A stretch of 64,000 nt of DNA from Herbiconiux moechotypicola (GTDB lineage: Bacteria > Actinomycetota > Actinomycetes > Actinomycetales > Microbacteriaceae), in assembly GCF_024979255.1 (NCBI RefSeq), contig NZ_JANLCN010000013.1, positions 1 to 64,000 on the forward strand, in the 5' to 3' direction. Below, piece by piece: positions 1 through 9,058 of the stretch. The first letter of the stretch is position 1, and each line of letters starts with the position of its first letter. The position numbers and the translations under genes are program-made. Under the pieces are notes generated by a model, which was not told where the DNA came from, made no database searches, and saw only the letters and a list, made by a program, of their open reading frames with translations.

Positions 1-166
1 AGAAATACGCCATCATCAACACCCCTCAATCGTCAGGCGTTGCACACACCGCTAGAACCTGCGGGCCAGGGAGGGCACTTACTGACGGGTCGATCGGTGG
101 CCCGGGTGGTGAGGGCGGGCTGCGGACGGGATGAGGCTCAGCGCGGGACGGGGAAGCGCCCCAGCG

Positions 167-943
167 TCAGTGCGGGACGGGGAAGGGGCGGCCGAAGGCG
201 GTGTGGACGCCCGGAGAGAAGAGGACGGAGTCGGGGGTGCGGGCGGCGAGCGACGGGAAACCGGCGGCGGCGAGGAGTTCGTCGTCGAGGAAGAGGAGTT
301 CGGCGTCGGTGACGGTCCACGGCGCGTGCTCGTTGGGGATGTAGACGGTGCGGCCGCCTCGCTCGTGGTGCAGGCCCCAGCGGGCGGTGAGGAAGACGGC
401 GAGCTCGTCGTGCGAACGGTCCGCCAGGCCGGGGCGGGCGTCGACCCGGCAGTGCGGGCCGGGCCGTCCGCCGAAGCCGGCATCGCCCCTGCGCTCGGAG
501 CGGTAGGTGATCGCGCCGGAGGCGTCGGTCGCGATGGACATGCGGGCCCAGCGGTACGGCAACCCGAACAGCACGTGGGCCGCCGACACCGCCGCGAGCC
601 GCGACGACTCGAGCGAGCGGAACACGACCCCGCGCCGCCCCGTCTCATCGACCGAGTACAGCCGCACGTTGATCTCGGGGAAGGTGCCCGCGTACGGCAC
701 CGGGCCGAACGCGCGGAATCCCGGCGCCGTCGCGTGCGCCAGGCGGAACGGGATGAGGCCCACCCACGCCGATCCGTCGAACACGTCGGGCCGGGTGCCG
801 GCCGGCAGCAACGGCGCCACCTCAGCCGGGTCGACCCGCCAGTGCAGGAACGTCAGCGACTGCCAGTCCTGCTCGTGCTCCCCGCCGCCGGGCAGGGGCG
901 GCGCCGTCCGCGAGAGCGGCTCGGGCGCGGCGGGTCGTGTCAT
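167..943 (-). CDS. DUF2071 (YqjF-like) family protein
   Basis: A 258-residue protein of the DUF2071/YqjF family. Members have an acetoacetate-decarboxylase-like fold and no settled function. The [14 protein letters not shown] stretch near residue 27 and the later NVRLYSVD and PYRWARM segments are typical of the family. The ATG at 943 is chosen because the conserved part begins shortly after it; the reading frame stays open further upstream but only as antisense of thyA. It is divergent from thyA with only 21 bp between the two starts, so the promoter of each gene must overlap the other's 5' end. Nothing upstream looks like an operator. Family assignment is good; the biochemical role is unknown. 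Confidence 0.85.
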   Translation of the reverse strand: MTRPAAPEPLSRTAPPLPGGGEHEQDWQSLTFLHWRVDPAEVAPLLPAGTRPDVFDGSAWVGLIPFRLAHATAPGFRAFGPVPYAGTFPEINVRLYSVDETGRRGVVFRSLESSRLAAVSAAHVLFGLPYRWARMSIATDASGAITYRSERRGDAGFGGRPGPHCRVDARPGLADRSHDELAVFLTARWGLHHERGGRTVYIPNEHAPWTVTDAELLFLDDELLAAAGFPSLAARTPDSVLFSPGVHTAFGRPFPVPH

Positions 944-964
944 CTCGCCGACAAGGCTACGCTC

Positions 965-1780
965 ATGGCGATGACTTCGACGATCGCGACGCCCTACGAA
1001 GACCTTCTTCGCGACACCCTCGCGAACGGCACCCCCAAGTCCGACCGCACGGGCACCGGAACCCGCAGCGTGTTCGGCCGCCAGCTGCGCTTCGACCTCG
1101 CGCAGGGTTTCCCGCTCATCACCACCAAACGGGTGCACTTCAAGTCGGTGGCCTACGAGTTGCTGTGGTTCCTGCGCGGCGAGTCGAACGTGGGCTGGCT
1201 GCAGCAGAACGGCGTGACCATCTGGGACGAGTGGGCCGACGAAGCGGGCGAGCTCGGCCCGGTGTACGGCGTGCAGTGGCGCTCGTGGCCCGCCCCCGAC
1301 GGCACGCAGATCGACCAGATCAGCCAGGTGATCGACACCATCCGCACCGACCCCGACTCGCGCCGCATGATCGTCTCGGCCTGGAATGTCGCCGAACTGC
1401 CGGGCATGGCACTGGCCCCCTGCCACGCCCTCTTCCAGTTCTATGTGGCCGACGGCAAGCTCTCCTGCCAGCTCTACCAGCGCAGCGCCGATCTCTTTCT
1501 CGGTGTGCCCTTCAACATCGCCAGCTATGCGCTGCTCACGCAGCTCATCGCCGCCCAGACCGGCCTCGGCCTCGGCGACTTCGTGTGGACCGGCGGCGAC
1601 TGCCACATCTACGACAACCACGTCGAGCAGGTACGGCTGCAACTCGAGCGCGAGCCGTTCCCGGCCCCCACGCTCCGCATCGCCCCGGGCAGGCACAGCG
1701 TGTTCGACTACGAGTACGACGACCTCGAGCTCGTCGACTACCGGCACCACCCCGCCATCCGCGCGGCCGTGGCGGTGTGA
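965..1780 (+). CDS. thyA: Thymidylate synthase ThyA
   Basis: Converts dUMP to dTMP in the cytoplasm using methylene-tetrahydrofolate as methyl donor and reductant, releasing dihydrofolate. The 271-residue product is close to the usual 264. Visible hallmarks are SDRTGTGT near residue 26 (phosphate-binding arginine), the LLWFLRG segment, the catalytic cysteine C153 in [11 protein letters not shown], the QRSADLFLG motif and the GDCHIY/NHVEQ region. Two ATGs lie two codons apart (965 and 971) with no strong ribosome site before either; 971 is equally possible. The folA gene follows immediately, so the dihydrofolate made here is reduced by the neighbouring enzyme. Confidence 0.97.
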   Translation: MAMTSTIATPYEDLLRDTLANGTPKSDRTGTGTRSVFGRQLRFDLAQGFPLITTKRVHFKSVAYELLWFLRGESNVGWLQQNGVTIWDEWADEAGELGPVYGVQWRSWPAPDGTQIDQISQVIDTIRTDPDSRRMIVSAWNVAELPGMALAPCHALFQFYVADGKLSCQLYQRSADLFLGVPFNIASYALLTQLIAAQTGLGLGDFVWTGGDCHIYDNHVEQVRLQLEREPFPAPTLRIAPGRHSVFDYEYDDLELVDYRHHPAIRAAVAV

Positions 1781-1785
1781 GCCGG

Positions 1786-2334
1786 ATGCGCGTGGGCCTC
1801 GTGTGGGCCCAGGCCCACGGCGGGGTGATCGGCGACGACGGTGGCATTCCGTGGCACGTGCCCGAAGACCTCGCGCACTTCCGCGAGGTGACGGCGGGAT
1901 CGCCCGTCGTGATGGGCCGCCGCACCTGGGACTCGCTGCCCGAGCGCTTCAGGCCCCTCCCCGGCCGCCGCAACATCGTCGTCACCCGGCAGGAGGGGTG
2001 GGCGGCACCGGGTGCGGAGACCGCGCACTCCCTCGGCGAAGCACTCGCCCACGCCGCCGATTCACCCGAAGACACGACCGCACACGCAAACACCCCCACC
2101 GTCTGGGTCATCGGCGGCGGGCAGCTCTACCGCGAGGCACTCCCCCTAGCGCAGCTCGTCGAGCTCACCGAGGTCGACCTCGACATCGCGGGCGACACCA
2201 CCGCGCCCGTGCTGGGCCCGGAGTGGCACGCCGACCCGGCCCGCGCATCCGGGTGGCTCGAATCGCGCACCGGCCTCCGCTACGCCTTCCGGCGCTTCGA
2301 ACGAGAGGAGCGGGGGCGGGCGCCTCAGTCGTAG
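1786..2334 (+). CDS. folA: Dihydrofolate reductase
   Basis: Reduces dihydrofolate to tetrahydrofolate with NADPH, regenerating the cofactor consumed by ThyA. The 182-residue protein has the expected N-terminal strand, the GGIPWHVPEDLAHF substrate region, the VVMGRRTWDSLP NADPH loop and the VIGGGQLYREAL nucleotide-binding motif. The ATG at 1786 is 6 bp after the thyA stop. An in-frame GTG at 1777 overlaps the thyA TGA and would add three residues; either start implies translational coupling with thyA. The 3' end overlaps the convergent small gene at 2325 by 10 bp. Confidence 0.96.
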   Translation: MRVGLVWAQAHGGVIGDDGGIPWHVPEDLAHFREVTAGSPVVMGRRTWDSLPERFRPLPGRRNIVVTRQEGWAAPGAETAHSLGEALAHAADSPEDTTAHANTPTVWVIGGGQLYREALPLAQLVELTEVDLDIAGDTTAPVLGPEWHADPARASGWLESRTGLRYAFRRFEREERGRAPQS

Positions 2335-2597
2335 ACGTGCGCCACGCTCCAGAACGCCTCGCCGGGACGACGCAGCACGTCGAACACGCGGCTCTCACCG
2401 CCCACGCTCGTGGCCTGGAACCGCCACGCCACGAAGTCGGGCGCGTGCGTGGCCCAGTACAGCCCCTCGGGCTCGGTGGGGCGATCGCTCACCCTCCACC
2501 GTTCGCCGTGCCAGAGCATGCGCGCGGGGAGCGCGCCCTCGAACCACAGCGTGGCCGCCTCGGCCAGATCGACAGCGTTCAGATCGATGGTGCTCAC
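2325..2597 (-). CDS. Hypothetical protein, possibly DUF6504-like
   Basis: A 90-residue protein with no signal peptide or membrane segment. Its pattern of short beta strands (LWHGERWRV, VAWRFQATS, ESRVFDVLRR, FWSVAHVYD) resembles small actinobacterial DUF6504-type proteins, but this is a loose resemblance from memory. It is convergent with folA and overlaps its last 10 bp. Codon use matches its neighbours and the frame is clean, so I take it as a real gene. No function can be assigned. Confidence 0.65.
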   Translation of the reverse strand: MSTIDLNAVDLAEAATLWFEGALPARMLWHGERWRVSDRPTEPEGLYWATHAPDFVAWRFQATSVGGESRVFDVLRRPGEAFWSVAHVYD

Positions 2598-2701
2598 GTG
2601 TGCCCCGCCCTCCGTCTCGACTCGTCACTCGAACAGATGTTCGAATCTCGAGTATGCGGCAGAGCGGGGCGACACGCCAAGCACCCCTCAGACCGGCGTC
2701 G

Positions 2702-3217
2702 TCAGGCCGTCGCGGCCGATGCCCGCCGGGGCAGCTTCCACCCCTGTCGCACGTAGTGGCAGGTATAGCCGTTCGGGTAGCGCTCCAGGTAATCCTGGTG
2801 CTCGGGCTCGGCCTCCCAGAACGCACCGGCCGGGCTCACCTCGGTGACGACCTTGCCCGGCCAGAGCCCGGAGGCGTCCACGTCGGCGATGGTGTCCTCG
2901 GCGATGGCACGCTGCTCGTCGTTCTCGTAGAAGATCGCCGAGCGGTAGCTGGTGCCCCGGTCGTTGCCCTGACGGTTCTTGGTCGACGGGTCGTGGATCT
3001 GGAAGAAGAACTCCAGCATGGTGCGGTAGTCGGTGACGGCCGGATCGTAGGTGATCTCGATCGCCTCGGCATGGCCGCCGTGGTTGTAGTAGGTGGCGTT
3101 GTCGACGTAGCCGCCGGTGTAGCCGACGCGGGTGTCGAGCACGCCGGGGCGACGGCGGATGAGGTCCTCCATGCCCCAGAAGCAGCCTCCAGCCAGGATG
3201 GCGGTCTCGGTGGTCAT
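2702..3217 (-). CDS. msrA: Peptide methionine-S-sulfoxide reductase MsrA
   Basis: Repairs the S-epimer of methionine sulfoxide in oxidised proteins. The 171-residue protein carries the signature [10 protein letters not shown] with catalytic Cys12, followed by [12 protein letters not shown], the [17 protein letters not shown] segment and FFQIHDPST, all diagnostic of the family. A second cysteine in the PNGYTCHY segment near the C-terminus is a candidate resolving residue. The start overlaps the stop of msrB by 4 bp (ATGA), so both reductases are made from one message and together repair both sulfoxide epimers. Confidence 0.97.
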   Translation of the reverse strand: MTTETAILAGGCFWGMEDLIRRRPGVLDTRVGYTGGYVDNATYYNHGGHAEAIEITYDPAVTDYRTMLEFFFQIHDPSTKNRQGNDRGTSYRSAIFYENDEQRAIAEDTIADVDASGLWPGKVVTEVSPAGAFWEAEPEHQDYLERYPNGYTCHYVRQGWKLPRRASAATA

Positions 3218-3699
3218 CGTGCGCTCCCCTCGGTAGCGGTGGTGGATGTGGTGGTGGTGCCGAACAGGCTCAGGAAGTCTCCGTACCCCTCGGCCTCGAG
3301 CGAGGCGACCGGCACGAAGCGCAACGCGGCCGAGTTGATGCAGTAGCGCATCCCGCCCGCCTCGCGCGGCCCGTCGGGGAAGAGGTGACCCAGGTGGCTG
3401 TCACCGGAGGCGGAGCGCACCTCGGTGCGGGTCATGCCCCAGGTACGGTCGGTCTTCTCGACCACGCGGGAACGGTCGATCGGCACGGTGAAGCTCGGCC
3501 AGCCCGAGCCGCTGTCGTACTTGTCGGTGGACGAGAACAGGGGCTCCCCGGTGACGACGTCGACGTAGATGCCGTCGTCGTGGTTGTCCCAGTACTCGTT
3601 GCGGAAGGCCGGCTCGGTGGCGTCGTCCTGCGTGACGCTGAACTGCCGGCGCGTGAGACGCGCGAGCGCCTCGGGGGTCTTGGTGTACTCCGTGGTCAC
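3214..3699 (-). CDS. msrB: Peptide methionine-R-sulfoxide reductase MsrB
   Basis: Reduces the R-epimer of methionine sulfoxide; partner of the overlapping msrA. Family motifs are [43 protein letters not shown] and the catalytic cysteine in [12 protein letters not shown]. The two zinc-binding CxxC pairs of the zinc form are absent, and the usual cysteine of SGCGWPSF is serine here, so another thiol must regenerate the enzyme. I chose the GTG at 3699 because a strong GAGGAGG ribosome site sits about 7 bases upstream; the ATG at 3723 lacks one. That gives 161 residues. Confidence 0.95.
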   Translation of the reverse strand: MTTEYTKTPEALARLTRRQFSVTQDDATEPAFRNEYWDNHDDGIYVDVVTGEPLFSSTDKYDSGSGWPSFTVPIDRSRVVEKTDRTWGMTRTEVRSASGDSHLGHLFPDGPREAGGMRYCINSAALRFVPVASLEAEGYGDFLSLFGTTTTSTTATEGSAR

Positions 3700-3747
3700 G
3701 GGGCCCTCCTCGGGGATTCGCACCGCTGGCTGCGGCGGTCAGAGGGT

Positions 3748-3761
3748 AGAACAATCGTTCT
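3748..3761. promoter_or_regulatory. Palindrome upstream of msrB-msrA
   Basis: AGAACaatcGTTCT is an inverted repeat with perfect 5-bp arms, about 50 bp upstream of the msrB start. On the msrB strand a TACCCT-like -10 follows the right arm directly. It may be an operator for the msr operon, but no regulator is identified and 5-bp arms can occur by chance. Confidence 0.3.
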
Positions 3762-3804
3762 GCACCGGATGTTCCCGGGCGGCACGCGAGAACGTCACCA
3801 CCTC

Positions 3805-5415
3805 TCACACCACGGTGACCAGCGTGCTCTGCCACCCCGTCGAGCCGTCGGGCGCGATCGGCGCCCGCTCCTGCACCTGCAGCTCCCCCGCCTTGTTCAC
3901 CGCCCGCACCGCCAGGTAGTGCGTGCCCGTCGTCGCCTCCCAGTCGACGAACCACTGCACCCAGGTGTCCTCGTTCACCGGCGCCGACAGGGTGGCCGGC
4001 TGCCACTCGCCGTTGTCGATCGACACCTCCACCCGCTCGATCCCCACCGTCTGCGCCCAGGCCATCCCGGCGATCTTCGTGGGGCCGGCCGGCACCTGCT
4101 TGTCGACCCGCGGGGTGTCGATCCTCGACGAGAACTTGATCGGCGCCTCGGCCGAGTAGCCGCGCGGGGTCCAGTACGCCTCGTCGTCGGCGAACGTCGT
4201 GACCTTGAGCTCCACCACCCACTTCGTCGCCGAGACGTAGCCGTAGAGCCCGGGCACGACCATCCGCACCGGGAACCCGTGCTCGAACGGCAGCGGCTCC
4301 CCGTTCATCGCCACCGCGAAGATGGCGTCGATGCCCTCGTCGGTCAGCGAGGTGAGCGGCGTGGAGGCGGTGAAACCGTCGATGCTCGTCGAGAGCACCA
4401 TGTCGGCACCCTGCTGCACGCCCGCCTTCTCGAGCACGGTGCGCACGGGCACCCCCAGCCACTTCGCCGAGCCGACGAGGCCGCCACCGACCTCGTTCGA
4501 CACGCAGGTGAGGGTGACGGAGTACTCGTCGAGGCCGAGGTCGATCAGTTGCTGGAAGGTGAGGGTGATCTCTTCGTCGACCATTCCCGTGACGCGGAGA
4601 GACCAGGTGGCCGGGTCGATCTCGGGCACGGTGAGCGCGGTGTCGACGCGGTAGAAGTCGGCGTTCGAGGTGTAGAGCGACGACAGGCCCTCGATGTCGA
4701 ACTCAGCACCCTCGGGCACGGTCACCGTCGAGCGCGGGCTCGGCAGCTTCAGCGCCTCGCGGATGCCGTCGATCGACGAGGTCGCCACCGCGACCACCCT
4801 CGACCCCACGCCCACCACCGCCGCTCCGAGGGCCGCTGCGGCGGTGAGCACGAAGAAGCCGCGACGGTCGACGGATGCGCAGGAAGAGTCGGGTGCGGAG
4901 GCTGGGCCGGATGCGCGGGGCGCATCGGATGCGGACGGGTCGCCGGGCGTCGCAGCGGCCGCGCCCCGCGCATCCGCCCGCCAGCGGGCGAGCCGCCGCA
5001 CGAGCAGCTCGAGCACCACGACCCCGGCAGCCGTGCCGAGCACCGTCGGCAGCCAGGCGAGCGGAGTGGCGGCCGCGCGGGTGACGATCGCCGCGACCGC
5101 GAGTGCGCCCGCGAGCACGAGGAGAACATCGCCCAGCGGGCGCCGCCACAGCTGCAGCACCCCGGCGAGCGCCGCCGCCACTACGACAGCGAGGCCGATC
5201 GAGGCGAGCAGGAACAGCTTGTCGTTCGCCCCGAACACCTCGATGGCGAACTCCTTCGCCCAGCGCGGCACGATGTCGATGACGAACGAGCCGACCGCGA
5301 GCACCGGACTCCCGTCACGAGCCACCAGCAGCGCGAAGAGTTCAGCCACGGCCAGGAGCACGCCCGCGCTCACCACTCCCGCCAGTGCCGCGAGGAACCA
5401 GAATCGTGCGCGCAT
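3805..5415 (-). CDS. Membrane-anchored molybdopterin-dependent oxidoreductase (sulfite-oxidase family)
   Basis: A 536-residue protein. Four hydrophobic helices fill residues ~5-140, then an A/P/S-rich linker, a fifth helix (~188-207), then the sulfite-oxidase-type Mo-pterin domain from ~235 and a C-terminal dimerisation domain of immunoglobulin type. Cys304 in LTCVSNEVGGG is the expected molybdenum ligand. This places an Mo enzyme on the outer face of the membrane with a helical anchor. The substrate is not shown by the sequence; relatives act on sulfite, sulfoxides or other small oxo-compounds. It lies 105 bp downstream of msrB on the same strand order, which might hint at oxidised sulfur, but that is only inference. 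Confidence 0.88.
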   Translation of the reverse strand: MRARFWFLAALAGVVSAGVLLAVAELFALLVARDGSPVLAVGSFVIDIVPRWAKEFAIEVFGANDKLFLLASIGLAVVVAAALAGVLQLWRRPLGDVLLVLAGALAVAAIVTRAAATPLAWLPTVLGTAAGVVVLELLVRRLARWRADARGAAAATPGDPSASDAPRASGPASAPDSSCASVDRRGFFVLTAAAALGAAVVGVGSRVVAVATSSIDGIREALKLPSPRSTVTVPEGAEFDIEGLSSLYTSNADFYRVDTALTVPEIDPATWSLRVTGMVDEEITLTFQQLIDLGLDEYSVTLTCVSNEVGGGLVGSAKWLGVPVRTVLEKAGVQQGADMVLSTSIDGFTASTPLTSLTDEGIDAIFAVAMNGEPLPFEHGFPVRMVVPGLYGYVSATKWVVELKVTTFADDEAYWTPRGYSAEAPIKFSSRIDTPRVDKQVPAGPTKIAGMAWAQTVGIERVEVSIDNGEWQPATLSAPVNEDTWVQWFVDWEATTGTHYLAVRAVNKAGELQVQERAPIAPDGSTGWQSTLVTVV

Positions 5416-5494
5416 CCGTCACTCCCATCGTGTTCCGGAGGGATTCGGAGCGGACGGGGTCGCGGATGTCGGCGGCCTGCCGCACACTGGTGCC

Positions 5495-5860
5495 ATGAGC
5501 GACGACGCGACGAGGCTCGCATCCTGGATCGACGGCTATCGGGCCGCCTGGCTGTCGAACGACCCCGACCAGATCAGGGCCCTGTTCACCGAAGAAGGCG
5601 TCTATCATCCGGGCCCGTCGGGCGAGAGCTGGCAGGGGCACGACGAGATCGTGGCCGGCTGGCTGGATGCGCGCGACGAGCCGGGCGACACCGAGTTCAG
5701 CTGGGAGCCCGTGGTCGCCACCGCCGAGGTGGGTGTGGCGCAGTGCGTGTCGACCTATCGCTCGGGCGCGGTCTACGACAACCTCTGGGTCATCCGCTTC
5801 GCGCCTGACGGGCGGGCCACCTCGTACACCGACTGGTGGATCCAGCGAGAGGAGTCGTGA
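5495..5860 (+). CDS. SnoaL/NTF2-like protein
   Basis: A 121-residue soluble protein with the alpha+beta cone pattern of the SnoaL/NTF2 superfamily: an N-terminal helix (LASWIDGYRAAWLSND), the LFTEEGVYHPGP strand, the GHDEIVAGWLDARD helix and C-terminal strands ending DWWIQREES. Such proteins are enzymes or ligand-binding folds of many kinds, and no catalytic residue is decisive here. The stop is followed 5 bp later by the next gene, so the two are probably co-transcribed. It is divergent from the molybdopterin oxidoreductase. Confidence 0.8.
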   Translation: MSDDATRLASWIDGYRAAWLSNDPDQIRALFTEEGVYHPGPSGESWQGHDEIVAGWLDARDEPGDTEFSWEPVVATAEVGVAQCVSTYRSGAVYDNLWVIRFAPDGRATSYTDWWIQREES

Positions 5861-5864
5861 CGCC

Positions 5865-6527
5865 GTGACCAGGGTGAGGGTGCACAACTTCGCCGTCTCG
5901 CTCGACGGCTTCGCGAGCGGCGAGGGGCAGTCGTTCGAGACGCCCTTCGGGCACGCCGGTCATCGGCTGATGGGTTGGTTCTTCCCCACGCGCTCCTTCG
6001 TGGAGATGACCGGGCACGAGTCGGAGTCCGTGGGCAGCGGCACCAGCGGCGTCGACGACGCCTTCGCCGCCGCCACCTCCGTGGGCATCGGCGTGGAGAT
6101 CATGGGGCGCCGAAAGTTCGGGCCGCAGACCGGACCGTGGGAGAACGAGGACTGGACGGGATGGTGGGGGCCGGAACCGCCGTTCCACACCCCGGTGGTG
6201 GTGCTCACCCACCACCCGCGCCCCGACCTCCAGGTCGGCGAGACCACCTTCCTCTTCCGCGACGCCTCGCCGCAGCAGGCGTTGGAGGAGGCCGTCTCGC
6301 TGGCGAACGGACTCGACGTGCGCCTCGGCGGTGGGGCGGATGTGGTGCGCCAGTTCCTGAAGGCCGACCTCGTCGACCACCTGCACGTGGTGGAGGTGCC
6401 GATCGTGCTCGGCCGGGGTGAGCGACTCTGGGACGGGCTCGAAGGGCTGGAGGAGCGCTTCGCGATCGAGTCGACCGCGTCGCCCTCGGGGGTCGTGCAC
6501 CGCGTATTCAGTCGGCTTTCGCGCTGA
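5865..6527 (+). CDS. RibD C-terminal/dihydrofolate-reductase-like protein
   Basis: A 220-residue member of the RibD-C/DHFR superfamily, NADPH-dependent reductases of small molecules. Motifs seen are VHNFAVSLDGFASG at the N-terminus, EIMGRRKFGPQ, VVVLTHHPRP and RLGGGADVVRQFL near residue 160, followed by LHVVEVPIVLGRG. The GTG at 5865 is preceded by GAGAGGAG about 10 bases upstream, which decides the start. It lies 4 bp after the SnoaL-like gene. This is not folA (that is at 1786); the substrate is unknown. Confidence 0.85.
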   Translation: MTRVRVHNFAVSLDGFASGEGQSFETPFGHAGHRLMGWFFPTRSFVEMTGHESESVGSGTSGVDDAFAAATSVGIGVEIMGRRKFGPQTGPWENEDWTGWWGPEPPFHTPVVVLTHHPRPDLQVGETTFLFRDASPQQALEEAVSLANGLDVRLGGGADVVRQFLKADLVDHLHVVEVPIVLGRGERLWDGLEGLEERFAIESTASPSGVVHRVFSRLSR

Positions 6528-6683
6528 GGCCGGCCCCGCGCCATTCGTTCGTGTCGAGTGATGACGCCGGGTGTTCACCCAGGGTTTTCAGGGCGGATAC
6601 CCAGTCGATAGGGTGGAGGCGCGCGACGCCGCGCCACTCGGGCGGGCCGCGGGTCCGCCGTCTCCCTCGACGATTGGTCCTCG

Positions 6684-7460
6684 ATGTCCTTCCCTGCCGC
6701 CCCTGAACCGTCCGAACCGTCGCTGGCCGCCAAGCTCATCGCCGAGGTCGCGGGCACCTTCCTGCTCGTGTTCGCGCTCGTCGGCGCGGCTACCTTCTCG
6801 GCCGCCTTCGGCTTCGCCGACGGCAACCCGCTCGGCGTCGGCTTTCTCGGCGTGGCACTCACCCTCGGTCTCACCGTGATGATCGGCGCCTTCGCCTTCG
6901 GCCCCATCTCGGGCGGCCACTTCAACCCCGCGGTCACGCTGGGTCTCGCGGCCGGCGGCCGGTTCGCGTGGAAGGACACGATCGGCTACATCGTCGCGCA
7001 GGTCGTGGGCGGTCTGCTCGGCGCGACCGCCGTGTTCGGCCTCGCCTCGGGCGGCCCCGACGGCTTCCTCGACAACGCGATCGCCGGCGGCTTCGTCTCC
7101 AACGGCTACGGCGAGCTCTCGCCCGGCGGCTTCGGAATCGGCTCCGCCATCGCGGCCGAGATCATCATCACCTTCCTGTTCCTGCTCGTCATCCTGAGCG
7201 TCACCCACGTGCGCGCGGTGCACGGCTTCGCCCCCATCGCCATCGGCTTCACGCTCACGATCATGCTGCTCGTCACCATCCCGATCGACAACGCCTCGCT
7301 CAACCCGGCGCGCTCGCTCGCGACCGCCGTGTTCGGCGGCGGCGACTGGCTCGCGCAGCTGTGGGTGTTCATCGTGTTCCCGATCGTGGGTGCGCTGATC
7401 GCGGGCTTCACCTACCGGTTCCTGTTCGACACGGTGAAGAAGCTGCCCGCGCAGAACTGA
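6684..7460 (+). CDS. Aquaporin (MIP family)
   Basis: A 258-residue channel for water or small neutral solutes in the cytoplasmic membrane. Six hydrophobic helices and the two half-helix NPA motifs are clear: NPA at 81-83 (GHFNPAVTLG) and NPA at 207-209 followed by Arg210 (ASLNPARSL). The first and second halves repeat, as in all MIP proteins. The VRAVHGFAPIAIG and short loops resemble the water-selective AqpZ group more than glycerol facilitators, which normally have a longer second NPA loop. It stands alone: the 156 bp before it hold no obvious strong promoter, and it converges on rskA. Confidence 0.95.
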   Translation: MSFPAAPEPSEPSLAAKLIAEVAGTFLLVFALVGAATFSAAFGFADGNPLGVGFLGVALTLGLTVMIGAFAFGPISGGHFNPAVTLGLAAGGRFAWKDTIGYIVAQVVGGLLGATAVFGLASGGPDGFLDNAIAGGFVSNGYGELSPGGFGIGSAIAAEIIITFLFLLVILSVTHVRAVHGFAPIAIGFTLTIMLLVTIPIDNASLNPARSLATAVFGGGDWLAQLWVFIVFPIVGALIAGFTYRFLFDTVKKLPAQN

Positions 7461-7467
7461 GACCCGC

Positions 7468-8313
7468 CTAGGCCGGGCTCACCACGAAGAGCGGGTCGGT
7501 GGTCGGCGACTCCGATCCACCGGCCGGCTCGACGGTGACGCCGATCGCGTCGCCCGAGGCCATCGCCCCGTCGAGCACGTGCCACGAGGTGCCGGCGGCC
7601 GAGGCGGAGAAGGTGCCCGCCGGGGCTGCACCGTCGGCATCGATGTACCAGGCCTCGTAGACCTTGCCGTCGGGCAGCGGCGCGAGCCCGTCGGCGAGCA
7701 CCGCCGACATGCCGAGCTGCTGCGACCAGACCACCGTCACCGCTCCCCCGGCGTCGACGGTTGCTCGCTCGACGGCCGAGTCGGGGGCCGACATGATCGC
7801 GGCCAGCGAGTCGGCCGAGGCCTCCACGACCGGGGCCGCGGATCCGGTCACCGCCGCGCCGAGGAATCCACCGCCCACGAACAGCGCCGCCGCCGCGGCC
7901 GCGGCGCCGAGCACCAACCACGGCCCGCGGGCCCAGCGGCGCTGCGCCCGGCGCTCGGCCGGCCCGGCTTCCGCACCCCTCGCGGGTTCGGCCGCAGGGA
8001 TCGGCACCTCGCCCGAGGCCGGCTGCGCATCCTGAGCCACCGGCCGCGCATCCTCAACCGGCCGCGCATCCTGAGGCGTGCGGGCGATCTGCGCCAGCAA
8101 GTCGGAGCGCAACCGCGCCGAGGGCTGCACCGGAGCCGCGGCCGCGCCCAGGAGACCCGCCGCCTCGCGCATCCCGTCGGTCTCGGCCGCGAGCTCGGGG
8201 TCGGCGTCCAGGGCACGCTCGACCGCCACCGCCTCCTCGGCAGTGACCGCGTCGAGGGCGTAGGCGCCCGTCAGGGAGCGCGGGTCGAGTTCGTCGTCTC
8301 GCCTGTCTGTCAT
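7468..8313 (-). CDS. rskA: Anti-sigma-K factor RskA-like
   Basis: A 281-residue transmembrane regulator that holds its partner sigma factor at the membrane. The cytoplasmic N-terminal domain starts with the family-typical LTGAYALDAVTAEE and lacks the HxxxCxxC zinc motif, as in RskA. An A/P/D-rich linker (~80-125) contains a short repeated element that is also visible in the DNA as repeated CCGGCCGCGCATCCT near 8040-8070. One membrane helix lies at ~131-157, and the extracytoplasmic domain (~160-281) is the anti-sigma-K C-terminal type. The start overlaps the sigK stop by 4 bp (ATGA), fixing the partnership. Confidence 0.9.
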   Translation of the reverse strand: MTDRRDDELDPRSLTGAYALDAVTAEEAVAVERALDADPELAAETDGMREAAGLLGAAAAPVQPSARLRSDLLAQIARTPQDARPVEDARPVAQDAQPASGEVPIPAAEPARGAEAGPAERRAQRRWARGPWLVLGAAAAAAALFVGGGFLGAAVTGSAAPVVEASADSLAAIMSAPDSAVERATVDAGGAVTVVWSQQLGMSAVLADGLAPLPDGKVYEAWYIDADGAAPAGTFSASAAGTSWHVLDGAMASGDAIGVTVEPAGGSESPTTDPLFVVSPA

Positions 8314-8900
8314 GAAGCCACCCCCAATTCGTCTCGAAGTCTGATCATCCCGTCGCGCAACCTCGTCTTGACGGTGCCGAGCGGCACCGCGAGGATACCC
8401 GCGATCTCGGTGTGCGTGTAGCCGCCGTAGTAGGCCAGCGAGATGGCCTCACGCTGAAGTTCGGTGAGGTGCCCCATGGCGCGCTTCACCCTCTCGTGCT
8501 CGATCCTGATCTCGACCGTCTCGCTCACGTGGTCGTAGTCGGTCTCGAGGTCGCGGCGGCCGATGCGCTCGTCGCGGTCGTGCCCCGACTGCGAGGCACG
8601 CACGCGGTCGATGGCCCGCCCGTGCGTCTTCGTGAGGATCCACGACAGCGCACTGCCCCGGACGCTCTCGAACTTCGGCGCCGTGCGCCAGATCTCGAGG
8701 AACACCTCCTGCGCCACCTCCTCCGACTGCGCGTGATCGACCAGGATGCGCTTCACCAGGCCGAGCACGCGGGGTGCGGTTCGGTCGTAGAGCTCCGCGA
8801 AGGCACCCTGGTCGCCGGCGGCGACCAGCTCGAGCAGGCGTTCGAGACTCGGCACCCCCGAGGGGTCTGAGTCCCGGTCGGATGTCACGAGTTCCAGCAT
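8310..8900 (-). CDS. sigK: ECF sigma factor, SigK-like
   Basis: A 196-residue ECF sigma factor. Region 2 is at ~28-95 ([20 protein letters not shown], then [14 protein letters not shown] and [18 protein letters not shown]); region 4 is at ~137-190 ([26 protein letters not shown] and the [11 protein letters not shown] recognition helix). The gene order sigK-rskA with a divergent fasciclin lipoprotein parallels mycobacteria, where SigK drives the fasciclin proteins MPT70/MPT83. The upstream region carries a CCGAAT element like the SigK -10 box, suggesting autoregulation. The ATG at 8900 is the outermost start consistent with that promoter. Confidence 0.9.
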   Translation of the reverse strand: MLELVTSDRDSDPSGVPSLERLLELVAAGDQGAFAELYDRTAPRVLGLVKRILVDHAQSEEVAQEVFLEIWRTAPKFESVRGSALSWILTKTHGRAIDRVRASQSGHDRDERIGRRDLETDYDHVSETVEIRIEHERVKRAMGHLTELQREAISLAYYGGYTHTEIAGILAVPLGTVKTRLRDGMIRLRDELGVAS

Positions 8901-8948
8901 GCCAGGCCTCGATCCCGAGCGGACTTCTGCGGTGTGAGCACGATCGTG

Positions 8949-8975
8949 ATTCGGAGTGCGGGTGCCGGCGGATTG
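8949..8975 (-). promoter_or_regulatory. Putative SigK-type promoter of sigK-rskA
   Basis: Read on the minus strand, CAATCC (8975-8970), 15 bp, then CCGAAT (8954-8949), about 48 bp upstream of the sigK ATG. From memory, mycobacterial SigK promoters use CCATCC and CCGAAT; the -10 matches exactly and the -35 at five of six positions, though the spacer is a little short. This would make sigK autoregulated. Confidence 0.5.
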
Positions 8976-8987
8976 CGCGGATCACGT

Positions 8988-9015
8988 CCAAACCGCTTCT
9001 GCGAGGGCACCGAAC
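8988..9015 (+). promoter_or_regulatory. Putative SigK-type promoter of the fasciclin gene
   Basis: CCAAAC (8988-8993), 16 bp, then CCGAAC (9010-9015), about 43 bp before the fasciclin lipoprotein ATG. It differs from the remembered mycobacterial SigK consensus at two -35 bases and one -10 base. It sits back to back with the sigK candidate promoter in the same 158-bp intergenic region. Confidence 0.4.
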
Positions 9016-9058
9016 GCCTCCCCGAGAGCAGTTCAGATTTCCTTTGGAGGAATGCATC

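Noticed and set aside
142-185. GCGGGACGGGGAAG repeated twice, 30 bp apart
   Set aside because: A short GC-rich direct repeat at the end of the DUF2071 gene; it can be chance or slippage and suggests no function.
5865-6527. Second folA
   Set aside because: The DHFR fold is shared, but the motifs are those of RibD-C-type reductases and the true folA lies next to thyA.
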